Assembly: GCF_031127905.1 (NCBI RefSeq)
Contig: NZ_JARXIC010000002.1
Coordinates: forward strand, 124,001-188,000
Length of the DNA: 64,000 nt
DNA from: Thalassobacterium sedimentorum
Lineage (GTDB): Bacteria > Verrucomicrobiota > Verrucomicrobiia > Opitutales > Coraliomargaritaceae
Direction of reading: 5' to 3'
Shown: positions 35,381 through 45,929 of the stretch, piece by piece
Position numbering within the stretch: position 1 is the first letter of the stretch
Layout of the letters: the number at the start of each line of letters is the position of its first letter
Translations under genes and position numbers: made by a program
Notes under the pieces: model-generated
The model's database searches: none
The model's input: the letters and a program-made list of their open reading frames with translations, nothing else
Told to the model about the DNA's origin: nothing

Positions 35381-36496
35381 ATGCCTACTTTTCAATCACT
35401 GGGACTTTCAGATGCACTCGTTGCCGAACTCGCGCGACTCCACATCCACACACCTTCAGACATTCAGACACAAGCCTACGCCACTCTCAGCGCACACAAG
35501 AATGCTTGGCTCAGTGCACCTACAGGTAGCGGTAAAACGTTGGCCTATCTACTCCCGTTATTAAACCAACTGGATGTGGTCGCAACAGACTTACAAGTCA
35601 TGATCTTAGCGCCGACCCAGGAGTTGGCGGTTCAAATACACGACAGTATTCGTCAATTGGATGCAACCGGGAAACTTGCTATTCGTAGTCAACTCTTGAT
35701 CGGCAACGCATCAGCTAAACGTCAAAAAGAAAAGTTAAAGAAAAAGCCTCATATCATTGTTGGTTCTTGCGGCCGCATGCTGGAATTAGCCAACAGTGGC
35801 AAACTGAAACTACATAAGTGCCAAGCCGTTTGCATCGACGAAGCGGACAATCTGCTCGCTGAAGACCACATCGAAGACCTTGAAGCATTGCTCAAAAAGA
35901 TGCCGCGCGACCGGCAGCTGATCTTCGCCTCCGCCACGGTAAAGAGCGACACCTTTCGAAACGCCGAATTTATTGGTAAATCGGTGCAATGGATCAGTGG
36001 CCAGGCGATCGCATCTGACACAGAGATCGAACATGTCTATATCGAGTCTAGCTTTCACCGCAAGATCGACACTTTGGGCAAGTTATTGCGACACTTGCAG
36101 CCAGAGTGTGCCCTCATCTTCACCCACCGCAATGTCACCGCCGAAGAGGTTGACGGGGGACTGGAAAAATACGACCTATCGCACACAGTATTGCACGGCG
36201 ACATGAGTAAATTCGATCGTCAAATGGCCATGAAGCAATTTCGCAAAGGCACCGCAAGGGTTCTGATCGCTTCCGACATCGCCGCCCGAGGCTTGGATAT
36301 CAAAGGTCTAACACACATTATTAATTTCGACCTCCCCAGCCAATCGGACGACTACCTACACCGTGCCGGACGCACCGGACGTATGGGCGCAGTCGGCACG
36401 GCGATCTCCATCGTCACCGACCAGGAACTCCGACTCATACAACGCTACGAGCGCGACTTATGCATCACAATAAATATGCTCAAACCAATCACTTGA
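35381..36496 (+). CDS. DEAD-box RNA helicase
   Basis: A 371-residue RNA helicase from the ATG at 35381 (MPTFQSLGLSDALV). Motifs in order: Q motif with IQTQAYA, I APTGSGKT, Ia PTQELAVQ, II CIDEADNLL, III FASAT, V ASDIAARGLDIKG, VI HRAGRTGRMG. It ends shortly after the helicase core with no long RNA-binding tail. It may help ribosome assembly or RNA decay. The neighbouring rsgA also works on ribosomes. Confidence 0.92.
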   Translation: MPTFQSLGLSDALVAELARLHIHTPSDIQTQAYATLSAHKNAWLSAPTGSGKTLAYLLPLLNQLDVVATDLQVMILAPTQELAVQIHDSIRQLDATGKLAIRSQLLIGNASAKRQKEKLKKKPHIIVGSCGRMLELANSGKLKLHKCQAVCIDEADNLLAEDHIEDLEALLKKMPRDRQLIFASATVKSDTFRNAEFIGKSVQWISGQAIASDTEIEHVYIESSFHRKIDTLGKLLRHLQPECALIFTHRNVTAEEVDGGLEKYDLSHTVLHGDMSKFDRQMAMKQFRKGTARVLIASDIAARGLDIKGLTHIINFDLPSQSDDYLHRAGRTGRMGAVGTAISIVTDQELRLIQRYERDLCITINMLKPIT

Positions 36497-36817
36497 ATTG
36501 CCAAGAGTCGGCAACTCTCATTCTGCCAGATTAAAGCGAAATCGTGCAATCGGACGGCAAGCGGAAGATGGCACATGCACCGACGCGTTTTGAAACGCTG
36601 ATTGAACCAACATGAAGTTTCCATATTTAACTGAGAGTACAAAACCTACGCTCACTGAATTTCCCAGAAATCAGGACTTAGCATCAGAATAATACAGAAC
36701 GCAATTTGGCCCCCGCATCGCATAAGTCTAGATTTGGGCGCCGCTTTATCTTGCTCCCAGAGCTACCAGAACCAGCTAGGAGCAATATAATAGATCTTCA
36801 CGAGCAAACACACCTAC
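36497..36817. other. Intergenic region between convergent helicase genes, no gene seen
   Basis: A 321-base stretch. It has a short imperfect inverted motif at its left end (TTGCCAAGAGTCGGCAA) that may fold, but no T-tract follows. No convincing frame, RNA gene or repeat was seen. Confidence 0.45.
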
Positions 36818-39800
36818 TCAGCCTAGTAAATTCTTAATATCGTCTAAACTCACCTTGGAATTGGCTGCTTCGGACTCCTCAAAAAGTTCTTTTAGAATTT
36901 CAGCCTTCTGAGCCTGCAATTCCAAAACCTTCTCTTCGACGGTGTTCGCTGCGATGAGTTTGATACTGGTGACAACCTTAGTCTGACCAATACGATGAGC
37001 CCGGTCTGTCGCTTGAGCCTCTGCAGCTGGATTCCACCAAGGATCGTAATGCAGTACAGTGTCCGCTCCGGTCAAATTCAGGCCAGTGCCTCCGGCTTTC
37101 AGTGAGATCAAGAACACAGGAATACTTTCATCCTGATTGAATTCATCACAAATCGCCAAACGATTCTTAGTTTTGCCATCCAAGTAACAAAACTTGTGGC
37201 CTTTTTTCTCTAAATGCTCTGACAGCAGCTTAAGTGCAGTCACAAAGCTGGAGAACACTAAAATACGGCTTCCGGCGTCCAGACACTCGTCCAACACTTC
37301 GTCAAAAGCAGCGAGTTTCGCAGAATCCTTTTCAGGAAAATCTTCATCTAAAATGCGCGGATCGACACAGGCCTGACGCAGTCGTAGTAACTCTGTAAAA
37401 GCTGCAAACTGAACGCGTCCCGCATTGGCTCCAGACATTTCAAGATTGAAAATATCACGTCGGGTTTTCTCTAGGGTTTCTTGATAAAAACGCTGCTGCT
37501 TGCCACCAAGCTCGCAGAAGAAAGTCTTCTCAATCTTATCAGGCAGTTCAGGTGCAACTTCTTTCTTAGAACGACGCAGGATGTAGGCGGCGGCACGCTC
37601 TGCCTGCCGCTTATTATGCCATGCTTTATCATCTTGCGACAACTTCCCGGCAGGCTTTTGCAAGTAACCTGGCATTAAGAAACTAAATAGAGAAAGCAGG
37701 TCATCCAACGAATTCTCCACAGGCGTGCCGGTCAACAGGAAACGCCCATCTGCATGAAGGCTCATTAAAGTCTTAGCATTCTGACTCCGACGGTTTTTAA
37801 TATGCTGCGCCTCGTCACCGATAACAACGCACCAATCCATCGTGCTCAGCAATTCCGCATCCTGACGGAGTGTGCCATATGAAGTAATAATGAGATCGTA
37901 CTCCTCCAGAACCACTGGCTCCTTAGCTCGTCGCGGACCATGGTGCTTCAAAGTTTTCAGATTAGGCGTAAAGCGAGCGGTCTCACGCTGCCAATTCTCT
38001 ACCAGACTAGCGGGACACACAACTAATGCCGGATGCCGAGCCACTGAAATATCCAATTCACCCGTATCCTGCTTCCGAATACACTCAATCAATGCAAGTG
38101 CTTGCAGAGTTTTCCCCAAGCCCATTTCGTCGGCGAGAACCCCTCCGAGCTGATGACGATACAGGTGCCACAGCCAAGCCACACCAATCCTCTGATAAGT
38201 GCGCAATATCGCATCGAAGCCAGGTCGCACCGGAGCCGCTTCCAGCGCACCGACTTCCTTTAGAGCACGGCTACGCGACTGCCAAGCTTGAGGCGGCTGC
38301 CAGCCTTCACACAACTCATCTAGCAGATCCTCTACATCACTTAAATCCTGTGTATCAAGGCGCTTGGAAAAAGTCGGCGTAAAAGGACGATCCGCCTGAC
38401 CGCTGATCGCCCGTTCAATCTCATGCAACTGCTCAACAGATTGACTATCCAACAGGGTAATTCCTCCATCGATAGACTCTACATAATTCTTACCACTAGC
38501 CAGTGCACGTCGCAGCTCAGTTTCATCCGTTTGTTGACTAAGACTGATGTCCAGTGCAAATTTACCAGCATCCTCACGCGCCTTCACATCTAAAGCAGAG
38601 ATTTCAACCTCTTTAAACTTAGCCTGAAAATTTTCAGTAAACTCAGCCCCCCATTCGACCTGGAGGGCCTTCCAATGAGTCGCGAGAAAATTAAGCGTCT
38701 TATGCCGATCACGCAACCACCACTTACGATTACTGGGCTCGAGCATAAAGCCCTCCGCTTTTAAAATCCGTCGCAGCGGCTGCACCGAATCCGCATCCCC
38801 TGCTGGCATGCGAATCGCAATATAATGAGTAGAGCCATCCACCACAATCCGACTCGTCGAATACCCCTCCATGGAATCAGCCACCGCACTCGCGACCGGA
38901 TAGTCCTCTTTACTAGTTTTCCACAATTTCGGACGTTTAGCCTCGGCAATACGACGTAGATTAGGACGGGACTTCTCGCGCAGGCTGATATCCGAGCGAA
39001 ATCGCTGCCGCGGCGGCTCTGGATCCAAGGCAACCGGTTCAGACTCCGATGCCGCCCCCTCGACCGAGACCTCGGGCTCAGCTTGCCCAAGAAATTCATA
39101 GACACCCGGCAAGGTCCCCTCAACCCATGCGATGGGTGCATTTGGTTTTTTAACCCAATAAACGACCGGTTCTCCCTTAAGCGTATCCAAAAGTCTGCGT
39201 AATTGACCGCCAGTCAGCTGCATGATGCTTGATAGCTTCCCCCCACACCAGGATTCCACCAGTTTTAGCACGGCGACTTGCTTCGGCACGACTGTGTATT
39301 TTTGCCGTGGGTTCAACTTATTTAATGGCAGAATTTCCCTCCCTGCTGCACCATCGAGCTTCAGAACTATGGCACCTCGCTGAGCTGCAGCTTCTAGGTT
39401 TGGCGGTAAAAAGACCAACACTCTCAAAGGGATGCCGCCTTCACCCAGCTTAATAGAGCGCACCCGTGGCAACTTAGGCTGCTCACGTGGCGCAGCCTCA
39501 GGCTCTGGTGCGGCTGCCAAAGATTCGGCGACTTGCGCGTGCTTCGCTTCTTCACGAAGCGCCTGGTAGTGCAACGCAGTTGCCAAGACATGCACACAAA
39601 CCTTACGTTTGCGTCCATCTGGGCAGCTACAGCTACTCTCCGCAAATACCGTAGAACGCAGATTTAGCTCTGGAGTGAACTGACCATCTCCCCCATTGAC
39701 AAGTCCTTTTAAAACCGGACTGTCCCACTCCGCCGATTCAACAGCGTGGGATTCAAAGAGTTTTTCAGCTGCACGGAAGACGATGCCGCCACCTAGATCG

Positions 39801-39850
39801 ATCAAAAAATCGCGGTCAAATTTCGGTGCTGGTTTAGATGCAAATGCCAT
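36818..39850 (-). CDS. SWIM-domain SNF2-family helicase
   Basis: A 1010-residue protein from the ATG at 39850 ([11 protein letters not shown]). A SWIM zinc-finger lies near residues 73-86 ([14 protein letters not shown]). The middle has a poorly conserved region. The C-terminal SNF2 ATPase covers about 560-1010: [14 protein letters not shown] (motif I), [11 protein letters not shown] (DEAQ, motif II), [14 protein letters not shown], and [14 protein letters not shown] and [22 protein letters not shown] in the second lobe. It is related to the HepA/RapA-like bacterial SNF2 proteins that remodel protein-DNA complexes. Exact role unknown. Confidence 0.92.
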   Translation of the reverse strand: MAFASKPAPKFDRDFLIDLGGGIVFRAAEKLFESHAVESAEWDSPVLKGLVNGGDGQFTPELNLRSTVFAESSCSCPDGRKRKVCVHVLATALHYQALREEAKHAQVAESLAAAPEPEAAPREQPKLPRVRSIKLGEGGIPLRVLVFLPPNLEAAAQRGAIVLKLDGAAGREILPLNKLNPRQKYTVVPKQVAVLKLVESWCGGKLSSIMQLTGGQLRRLLDTLKGEPVVYWVKKPNAPIAWVEGTLPGVYEFLGQAEPEVSVEGAASESEPVALDPEPPRQRFRSDISLREKSRPNLRRIAEAKRPKLWKTSKEDYPVASAVADSMEGYSTSRIVVDGSTHYIAIRMPAGDADSVQPLRRILKAEGFMLEPSNRKWWLRDRHKTLNFLATHWKALQVEWGAEFTENFQAKFKEVEISALDVKAREDAGKFALDISLSQQTDETELRRALASGKNYVESIDGGITLLDSQSVEQLHEIERAISGQADRPFTPTFSKRLDTQDLSDVEDLLDELCEGWQPPQAWQSRSRALKEVGALEAAPVRPGFDAILRTYQRIGVAWLWHLYRHQLGGVLADEMGLGKTLQALALIECIRKQDTGELDISVARHPALVVCPASLVENWQRETARFTPNLKTLKHHGPRRAKEPVVLEEYDLIITSYGTLRQDAELLSTMDWCVVIGDEAQHIKNRRSQNAKTLMSLHADGRFLLTGTPVENSLDDLLSLFSFLMPGYLQKPAGKLSQDDKAWHNKRQAERAAAYILRRSKKEVAPELPDKIEKTFFCELGGKQQRFYQETLEKTRRDIFNLEMSGANAGRVQFAAFTELLRLRQACVDPRILDEDFPEKDSAKLAAFDEVLDECLDAGSRILVFSSFVTALKLLSEHLEKKGHKFCYLDGKTKNRLAICDEFNQDESIPVFLISLKAGGTGLNLTGADTVLHYDPWWNPAAEAQATDRAHRIGQTKVVTSIKLIAANTVEEKVLELQAQKAEILKELFEESEAANSKVSLDDIKNLLG

Positions 39851-39953
39851 AAAGGCAGTGAATCGGACAAAATATTCAGGAAGTGGCAACCCCGCAAAAA
39901 TATTTTCTATTTCCAGAATTGCAGGAACTCAATGATCCCCTATCGATGGCGTG

Positions 39954-40613
39954 ATGAAAACCAAGGTTGCTGTTATACTATCGGGCTGCGGCGTCTACGA
40001 CGGAGCGGAAATCCATGAATCCGTGCTCACTTTACTAGCACTAGCCAGGGCAGACACCCAAGTCTGCTGTATCGCACCGGATATCACGCAACGCCATGTC
40101 ATTGACCATGCGAGCGGCAATGAACTAGAAGACGAAGACCGCAACGTAATGAGCGAAGCCGCTCGAATCTCGCGCGGTGAAATCCTCCCCCTTGACAACG
40201 TAAGAGCCGCAGACTTCGATGCCTTCATTTACATCGGCGGCTTTGGCGTGGCCAAAAACCTTTCGAGCTATGCCTTCGACGGTCGTGACTACGACGTCGA
40301 TCCGGCAGTTCTGGACCTCATTCAAGCAGCCCACGAAGCTGGCAAGGCTCAGGGCTTCATGTGCATTGCCCCGATTTTAGCCGCTCGTGCACTGGGAGGC
40401 AAACAAGTGCAATTGACGATCGGAAATGACCCCGAAACCGCAGCAGCACTCAATGACAAAGGCGCCAAGGCCATTGACTGCCCAGTCGACTCGATCGTAA
40501 TCGACGAGGCCAATCGGGTCGTAAGTACCCCCGCCTACATGCTAGCAGAATCCATCCTCGAAGCTGAGTCCGGCATCAATCAACTCGTCGAAGCAGTGCT
40601 CAAGCTGTGCTAA
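39954..40613 (+). CDS. elbB: Isoprenoid biosynthesis glyoxalase ElbB (DJ-1/PfpI family)
   Basis: A 219-residue class I glutamine-amidotransferase-like protein. It starts at the ATG at 39954; a GTG just before it is also in frame. The family pattern is VAVILSGCGVYDGAEIHESV, then FDAFIYIGGFGVAKNLS and the nucleophile elbow in AQGFMCIAPILAA with Cys. ElbB shows glyoxalase activity and is tied to lycopene yield in E. coli. Divergent from the SNF2 gene with 103 bases between starts. Confidence 0.9.
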   Translation: MKTKVAVILSGCGVYDGAEIHESVLTLLALARADTQVCCIAPDITQRHVIDHASGNELEDEDRNVMSEAARISRGEILPLDNVRAADFDAFIYIGGFGVAKNLSSYAFDGRDYDVDPAVLDLIQAAHEAGKAQGFMCIAPILAARALGGKQVQLTIGNDPETAAALNDKGAKAIDCPVDSIVIDEANRVVSTPAYMLAESILEAESGINQLVEAVLKLC

Positions 40614-40724
40614 AGACTGAAAAATTATCCAGATTGAGTACTTGACGACGCGAATTTGAAGCATTTAATCCGCGCATTCCAAACGAGCCTAGCTCCAAAA
40701 CCTTTAATCTAAGACACACATTCC

Positions 40725-40904
40725 ATGGGACAGCCAAAACGCAAACAATCCAAGCAACGCAGCCGTAAACGCCGCGGTGCCACTACTTTCGCACTTCCAC
40801 AACTGTCGAAAGACGCGCAAGACGGCACACTTTTCCGTCCGCACCGCGTAAATCCTGCCAATGGCATGTATCGCGGCCGCCAAGTGCTAGACGTTGAAGT
40901 CTAA
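40725..40904 (+). CDS. rpmF: Ribosomal protein bL32
   Basis: A 59-residue protein. The opening MGQPKRKQSKQRSRKRRGAT matches bacterial L32 (the canonical start reads M-A-V-P-K-R-K-x-S-x-S-x-x-x-x-R-R). It lacks the zinc-binding CxxC pairs, as many L32 proteins do. It leads the common rpmF-plsX-fabH gene order. Confidence 0.93.
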   Translation: MGQPKRKQSKQRSRKRRGATTFALPQLSKDAQDGTLFRPHRVNPANGMYRGRQVLDVEV

Positions 40905-40943
40905 GCATTCGACGCCTCATAACATTGATATCTGACTTCCTAT

Positions 40944-41987
40944 ATGGGCGCACCCGGCGGTAAATGCACCATCGCGGTTGACACCATGGGGAGCGACCTC
41001 GGGCCCACGGAATTCATCCGTGGGCTTTTGTATGCAACTGAAGAGCTCGCTCTTGATTGCAATTTTACCTTAGTCGGCAAAGGTCGTCTCATCGAACGAT
41101 TACTCAAGGTTCGCCAACTATCAATCGCCCCTGCCAGAATCAACATCCACCATGCCAGCCAAGTGGTGGAAATGGACGAAAAGCCAATCCAAGCTTTACG
41201 TAAGAAAAAAGATTCTTCGATGGCGCAAGCGATTGAGCTGCTACGTGAAGGCAAAGCCGATGCGGTGGTGAGCTGCGGCAATACCGGCGCTCTCATGGCA
41301 GGCGGCACACTGCGCCTACGTCCACTCGACGGCGTAGATCGTCCCGCGCTCGGCATCATTATCCCGAGCAAACGCACTCCCTTTGTTCTAATTGATGTCG
41401 GCGCCAATCCAGAGTCAACGGCACTCAATCTTGTTCAAAATGCCGTATTAGGAGCCAACTACGCTAAAGCAGCCCTTGGCTGCGAACGCCCGAGAGTCGC
41501 GCTGCTGACCATCGGAACCGAAGAAGGCAAAGGCAATAGCCTGATCAACGCAACACATACCGACTTACAAAAAATCAACGGTTCTGTCATCAATTATATA
41601 GGCCCCATCGAAGGCTTTCAGTTGTTCGAAGGCAACGTTGATGTCGTCGTCTGTGACGGCTTCGTAGGTAATATCGTACTCAAATCCAGCGAAGCACTCT
41701 TCGGCTTTATCGGGGCCACCATCAAAGAAGAACTGGTGCGCAACCTCAAGCGTAAGCTCGGAGCCGCACTCGCGAAATCAGCCTTTCGCGATATGAAGGA
41801 GCGCCTAAGCCCAGATCACCACGCGGGAGCCCCACTGCTAGGGCTCAAAGGTAATATTCTGAAATCGCACGGTTCTTCCAATTATATTGCAATTGCCAAC
41901 GCTTTACGGATTTCCCGCGAAGTAGTGATGCATGATATGATTGACTCAATCGGCTCAGATATCAATCAAGCTAATGACCTGATCTAA
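40944..41987 (+). CDS. plsX: Phosphate acyltransferase PlsX
   Basis: A 347-residue protein. It matches PlsX: VDTMGSDLGPTEFIRGLLYA near the start, VSCGNTGALMAGG in the middle, then LLTIGTEEGKGNSLINAT, VVVCDGFVGNIVLKSSEA and GAPLLGLKG. It makes acyl-phosphate from acyl-ACP for PlsY, the first step of phospholipid synthesis. It follows rpmF by 39 bases and precedes fabH by 73, in the usual order. Confidence 0.95.
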   Translation: MGAPGGKCTIAVDTMGSDLGPTEFIRGLLYATEELALDCNFTLVGKGRLIERLLKVRQLSIAPARINIHHASQVVEMDEKPIQALRKKKDSSMAQAIELLREGKADAVVSCGNTGALMAGGTLRLRPLDGVDRPALGIIIPSKRTPFVLIDVGANPESTALNLVQNAVLGANYAKAALGCERPRVALLTIGTEEGKGNSLINATHTDLQKINGSVINYIGPIEGFQLFEGNVDVVVCDGFVGNIVLKSSEALFGFIGATIKEELVRNLKRKLGAALAKSAFRDMKERLSPDHHAGAPLLGLKGNILKSHGSSNYIAIANALRISREVVMHDMIDSIGSDINQANDLI

Positions 41988-42060
41988 ATCAAATTGCCTG
42001 TCGCTTGACAGACGCAGCGCAATTTCGAATTAGTCATTCAAGTAGAATCAATATTTATCA

Positions 42061-43059
42061 ATGTCTCAGCCAACAAAATCCGTCATCATAACCGGCACCG
42101 GTGCCTTTACGCCCGACAATGTAGTGACCAATGATGATATGGCGCAAATTGTAGACACCTCGGACGAATGGATCCGCACGCGCTCGGGGATCAAGGAACG
42201 CCGCTTCGCTGCCAAGAACGAAAGCACCAGCGACATGGCATTGCTGGCAGCAGAAAAAGCCATCGATGCCGCCAAAATCGAACGCAGCGAGATCGACCTG
42301 ATCATCGTTGCCACGATGACGCCCGACATGCCCTTCCCCTCTACGGCTTGCCTCCTACAAAGCAAGCTGGGACTCCCCAACATTACCGCGTTCGACATTC
42401 AAGCAGCCTGCTCAGGCTTCATCTACGCCCTAAATGTGGGCAACCAGATGCTACGCACAGGAACCTACAAGAAGGCACTGATCATCGGCGCCGAGAAAAT
42501 GAGTTCTATATTGGATTTCGAAGACCGCAGCACCTGCGTACTCTTCGGCGATGGCGCTAGTGCCGTCATACTAGAAACAACAGAGGCTCCAGCAGTCGGC
42601 TTACTAGACACGATCACAGGCTCTGATGGTTCAGACCCCAGCCTACTCTATCAGGCAGCGGGGGGCTCCGCGATACCAGCGAGTGCCGAGTCGGTTCAAG
42701 CCCGCCAACATTTCATAAAAATGAATGGCAAAGAGATCTTCAAACTAGCCGTCCGTGTTATGGGGCAAGTGAGTCAGGATGTCTTAGACCTCCACAATTA
42801 CAGTGCCGACCAAGTGGATCTACTGATTCCACATCAGGCTAATATGCGCATAATTGACAGCTTGGCCAAGCGAATGAAATTGCCGATGGAGAAATTTCAC
42901 AATAATCTTGATCGCTTCGGCAATACCTCCGGCGCATCCGTCGGCATCGCTCTGGACGAAGCCTTCCGCAAGGGCCGCATTCAATCAGGTGACCTCATCT
43001 TACTGGTCGCTTTCGGGGCAGGCTTGACCTGGGGAGCCTCACTGATCAAATGGCAATAA
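42061..43059 (+). CDS. fabH: 3-oxoacyl-ACP synthase III (FabH)
   Basis: A 332-residue condensing enzyme. The catalytic triad fits: C117 in IQAACSGF, H258 in [10 protein letters not shown], and N288 in FGNTSGASV. It condenses acetyl-CoA (or a branched starter) with malonyl-ACP to begin fatty acid synthesis. It lies in the classic rpmF-plsX-fabH order. Confidence 0.96.
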   Translation: MSQPTKSVIITGTGAFTPDNVVTNDDMAQIVDTSDEWIRTRSGIKERRFAAKNESTSDMALLAAEKAIDAAKIERSEIDLIIVATMTPDMPFPSTACLLQSKLGLPNITAFDIQAACSGFIYALNVGNQMLRTGTYKKALIIGAEKMSSILDFEDRSTCVLFGDGASAVILETTEAPAVGLLDTITGSDGSDPSLLYQAAGGSAIPASAESVQARQHFIKMNGKEIFKLAVRVMGQVSQDVLDLHNYSADQVDLLIPHQANMRIIDSLAKRMKLPMEKFHNNLDRFGNTSGASVGIALDEAFRKGRIQSGDLILLVAFGAGLTWGASLIKWQ

Positions 43060-43099
43060 CTGACACTCGCACTCACTAACCTGCAACGCACACACTAAT

Positions 43100-44122
43100 A
43101 TGCAACGCACTCTCTCAAGCTTTCTTGCCCTCTGGCTCTTACTGGCCAGTTCACTACACGCTGAAATCGGGCTCAACCCATTCAGTTGGTTCTCAGGCGA
43201 CGATGAAGACATCGTTTCGCTCAACATAGCCAGTGCAGCAGAAGAAGCCGAAGCCGCCAGCATGCTCAAACATGGCAAGGGGCAATTAGAGGCGGGCAGC
43301 ACAGGCTCCGCGAGTCGCACATTTAAGAAGATAATCAAAGGATACCCCAACGCAAAAGCCACAGCGGATGCACGCTACTATCGCGCACAAATTTATATGA
43401 CCGAAGGTAGATGGGTCAAAGCTTTCCGAAACCTGCAAGAAATTATTGCCAGACACCCAAACTACGAAAACTTCGATCAAGTCATCAGCTCTCAATTTGA
43501 CTGCGCAACTGCGCTCATGGAAGGCGCACGTGGCCGCATCCTTTGGATCATTCCCGGATTTAAGCAATACACCGAGGCCACCCGTGAGTTCGAACAAATC
43601 GTTCGCAACGCCCCCTACAGTGACTACGCCCCCCTATCGCTAATGAATATCGCCATCGTATCCGAGCGACAGGACAAACCTGAAGAGGCCATCGATGCCT
43701 TGGATCGCTTGATCAATTACTACCCACAGAGCATGCTGGCGCCAGACGCATACTACAATATGGCAGAAACTTACTCAAACTTGGTCAAGGGCGCCGAATA
43801 TGACCAAGGCTCCACCCGCCAAGCGATCAGCTACTACGAAGACTTTCTCATTCTATTCCCACAAAGCAAGCATCTCGGTGAAGTCGAAAGTAACCTGGAC
43901 TCAATGGAAGATCTACTCGCTCGCAGCCAACTCAGTCTTGGCGATTTTTACTATAATTATCGTTCGAACAATACAGCGGCACTCGTGTTTTACAATGAAA
44001 CCATTACCATCGCGCCGGAATCGCAAGCAGCGGAAGAAGCACGCCAGCGCATTGCCGATATAGAAGCAGGCGTTAAGCCCACCAACAGCGCGAGCATACT
44101 ACGTAAAATCCTTTCAGACTAA
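43100..44122 (+). CDS. bamD: BamD-like outer-membrane assembly protein (TPR/YfiO family)
   Basis: A 340-residue exported TPR protein. A signal peptide ends around SSLHA|EIGL. The TPR-like repeats run from about residue 50 to 320, with the BamD pattern ASRTFKKIIKGYPNAKATADARYYRAQIYM and later YYEDFLILFPQSKHLGEVES. BamD of proteobacteria is a lipoprotein. No lipobox cysteine is present here, so it would be soluble or attached by partners. It lies 40 bases after fabH and 45 before the LptE-like gene, an envelope-assembly context. Confidence 0.8.
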   Translation: MQRTLSSFLALWLLLASSLHAEIGLNPFSWFSGDDEDIVSLNIASAAEEAEAASMLKHGKGQLEAGSTGSASRTFKKIIKGYPNAKATADARYYRAQIYMTEGRWVKAFRNLQEIIARHPNYENFDQVISSQFDCATALMEGARGRILWIIPGFKQYTEATREFEQIVRNAPYSDYAPLSLMNIAIVSERQDKPEEAIDALDRLINYYPQSMLAPDAYYNMAETYSNLVKGAEYDQGSTRQAISYYEDFLILFPQSKHLGEVESNLDSMEDLLARSQLSLGDFYYNYRSNNTAALVFYNETITIAPESQAAEEARQRIADIEAGVKPTNSASILRKILSD

Positions 44123-44167
44123 TTGGATTAATTAGACTAATTGGCAGTCACCTCACAAATATAGACA

Positions 44168-44743
44168 ATGAAGATGCTCCCACACGCCCTGCGCGCAACA
44201 CTGCTCGTCACATTCACAGTTCTGGCAACTGCCTTTACCAGTGCTTGCAAATCCTATCAATTAGGCAACCCCACGGAGCTCCCCTTCAAAACAATCTACA
44301 TCAAGCCAGTTTCTAACGATAGTTTTGCACCCCAAGCACAAGCACTGCTGAGCACTCAAATTCGTAGCACCTTCATTCGAGATGGTCGAACTCAGCTAGT
44401 CACCAGTGCAGAAACTGCTGACGCGGTCCTGTTAGTCAATTTGACTGAATATCAACGAGCCGCCGCCGCAACTCGAAGCGATGACACCGCAACTGCTGCC
44501 GACTTCGACCTCACTTTGAGCGCCGAAGTCTCCTTATTTAACCAAAATAAGGGCGATTACTTTTTCCAAGAGCGCATCATTGAAGAGACTTCACACGCCT
44601 ACGTAAGCAACCCATACCAATCAGCGACAAGTCCTGAAACGCAAGATTTCCTACAGTCTGAATATCAAGCCATGTCCTTGCTCACAAGAGACTTGGCACG
44701 TAAGATAACTGACGAAGTGCTGAGCCCTTGGGAAGCGAAATAA
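44168..44743 (+). CDS. LptE-like lipoprotein
   Basis: A 191-residue outer-membrane lipoprotein with lipobox T-S-A-C (Cys at 27). It matches the LptE/LolB-like pattern: YQLG in the mature N terminus, then TIYIKPVSNDSFAPQAQALLSTQIRSTFIRDGR. LptE supports LptD, the LPS translocon. Position after a BamD-like gene supports this. Sequence similarity in this family is low, so confidence is moderate. Confidence 0.65.
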   Translation: MKMLPHALRATLLVTFTVLATAFTSACKSYQLGNPTELPFKTIYIKPVSNDSFAPQAQALLSTQIRSTFIRDGRTQLVTSAETADAVLLVNLTEYQRAAAATRSDDTATAADFDLTLSAEVSLFNQNKGDYFFQERIIEETSHAYVSNPYQSATSPETQDFLQSEYQAMSLLTRDLARKITDEVLSPWEAK

Positions 44744-44804
44744 ATCGCAATCAGCCTGTCCTCCCCTCCACACGCCTAACTTCGATGAAGCCACGATAAG
44801 CGCT

Positions 44805-45929
44805 TCAACGAATCGTGCGCATCGGCACAAGCTCGATCAGTGTCATTTCAGTCGGACAATTAAAGCGCAACGGCGGCAAACCATGCCTGCGATTAGAACC
44901 TGCACCAGCAGAAACATTCAGGTACGGAATCCCCACACGCCGAAAGCCCTTCGCCCACTCTCGGGGAATTTCACTATCGATCACCAAAGCTCCGTAAAAA
45001 GGTAAGTTGACCTGCCCTCCGTGAGTATGACCCGCCAGACACAAATCTATGGGAGATTCGGCCACTGAAAGCGCATAATTAGGTGAATGCCCAAACAAAA
45101 TCCGAAAATCATTCGGATTTGACTGCTCTAACCATTGCTCGATTGAGCGCATCGCCCACTGCCCGGACTTTGATTGATATAAGCTCAAGCCATGCAAACT
45201 AATAGCCCCCTGCCCCACCTGAATACGTTGCTGACGCGAAGACAACATCACCAAAGGTCGTAAAGCCTCTGGCTGATAACGATATAACTCACGTTCCGTG
45301 TCACCAAAAACTGCATAACTCCCATAACGTGGATTCACTTTTTCTATGAGAGCGTGCAATTTTGGCCACTCGCTTTCAAAAGTCGCTGGAGCGACCACCT
45401 GGAGGAAATCGCCAGTATTGATAATTAAATCAGGCTGCAGCTCCTGAATCCGTTCAAAAATGCTCTCCTGATATGCACCTATTGCCCCTGCCTGAATATC
45501 CGCAATGTGCAAAATACGCACCGTCTGATCCAATTTTGGCGTCTCCAAACGCACCTGTCGCACCACTAGCCGCTCCGGCTCCACATAGGTGACATAATAC
45601 CGCAACAAAAACAAATCGAGCCCTAAGAAGGCATAGATACCTGCCACCCAGATTAAGGAGCGCCGCGAACTCGTCCACGTCACAGCAAGCCCTAGACATA
45701 GCCCTGCGACTCCAAACAAAATCAAGGGAAGCTCAAATAAATTAAAATCATACGCACGGTGTATGATCGTAAAGTTCGGCGCAAGCATCCCATCCTGAAT
45801 ATATAAATAATTACGCACCAAAACATACAGTCCGATCACAAGAGCGATTAAGCTCCCCCAGACCCAAATACGTCCACTACGTGAGCGTGAAGCCACATCG
45901 GTCATTCCAAGGCCTGTCAGCTCCGTCAT
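44805..45929 (-). CDS. Membrane-anchored metallophosphoesterase-like protein with altered metal ligands
   Basis: A 374-residue protein. Three N-terminal membrane helices (about 22-45, 65-85, 92-111) precede a YkuE/TMEM62-like phosphoesterase domain. Metal motifs: first block reads IADIQAG (D144, Q146) where D-x-H is usual; GDF (D174) is intact; the third block reads F-G-D-T-E (209-212) where G-N-H-[DE] is usual; GHSPNY (H281) and LAGHTHGGQ (H301, H303) are intact. So two usual ligands are replaced. The protein may bind one metal or have lost hydrolysis. It overlaps the upstream membrane gene by 4 bases. Confidence 0.8.
   Translation of the reverse strand: MTELTGLGMTDVASRSRSGRIWVWGSLIALVIGLYVLVRNYLYIQDGMLAPNFTIIHRAYDFNLFELPLILFGVAGLCLGLAVTWTSSRRSLIWVAGIYAFLGLDLFLLRYYVTYVEPERLVVRQVRLETPKLDQTVRILHIADIQAGAIGAYQESIFERIQELQPDLIINTGDFLQVVAPATFESEWPKLHALIEKVNPRYGSYAVFGDTERELYRYQPEALRPLVMLSSRQQRIQVGQGAISLHGLSLYQSKSGQWAMRSIEQWLEQSNPNDFRILFGHSPNYALSVAESPIDLCLAGHTHGGQVNLPFYGALVIDSEIPREWAKGFRRVGIPYLNVSAGAGSNRRHGLPPLRFNCPTEMTLIELVPMRTIR

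Noticed and set aside
36445-36642. 65-residue minus-strand frame overlapping the end of the DEAD-box gene
   Set aside because: Overlaps real coding sequence and has no recognisable feature.
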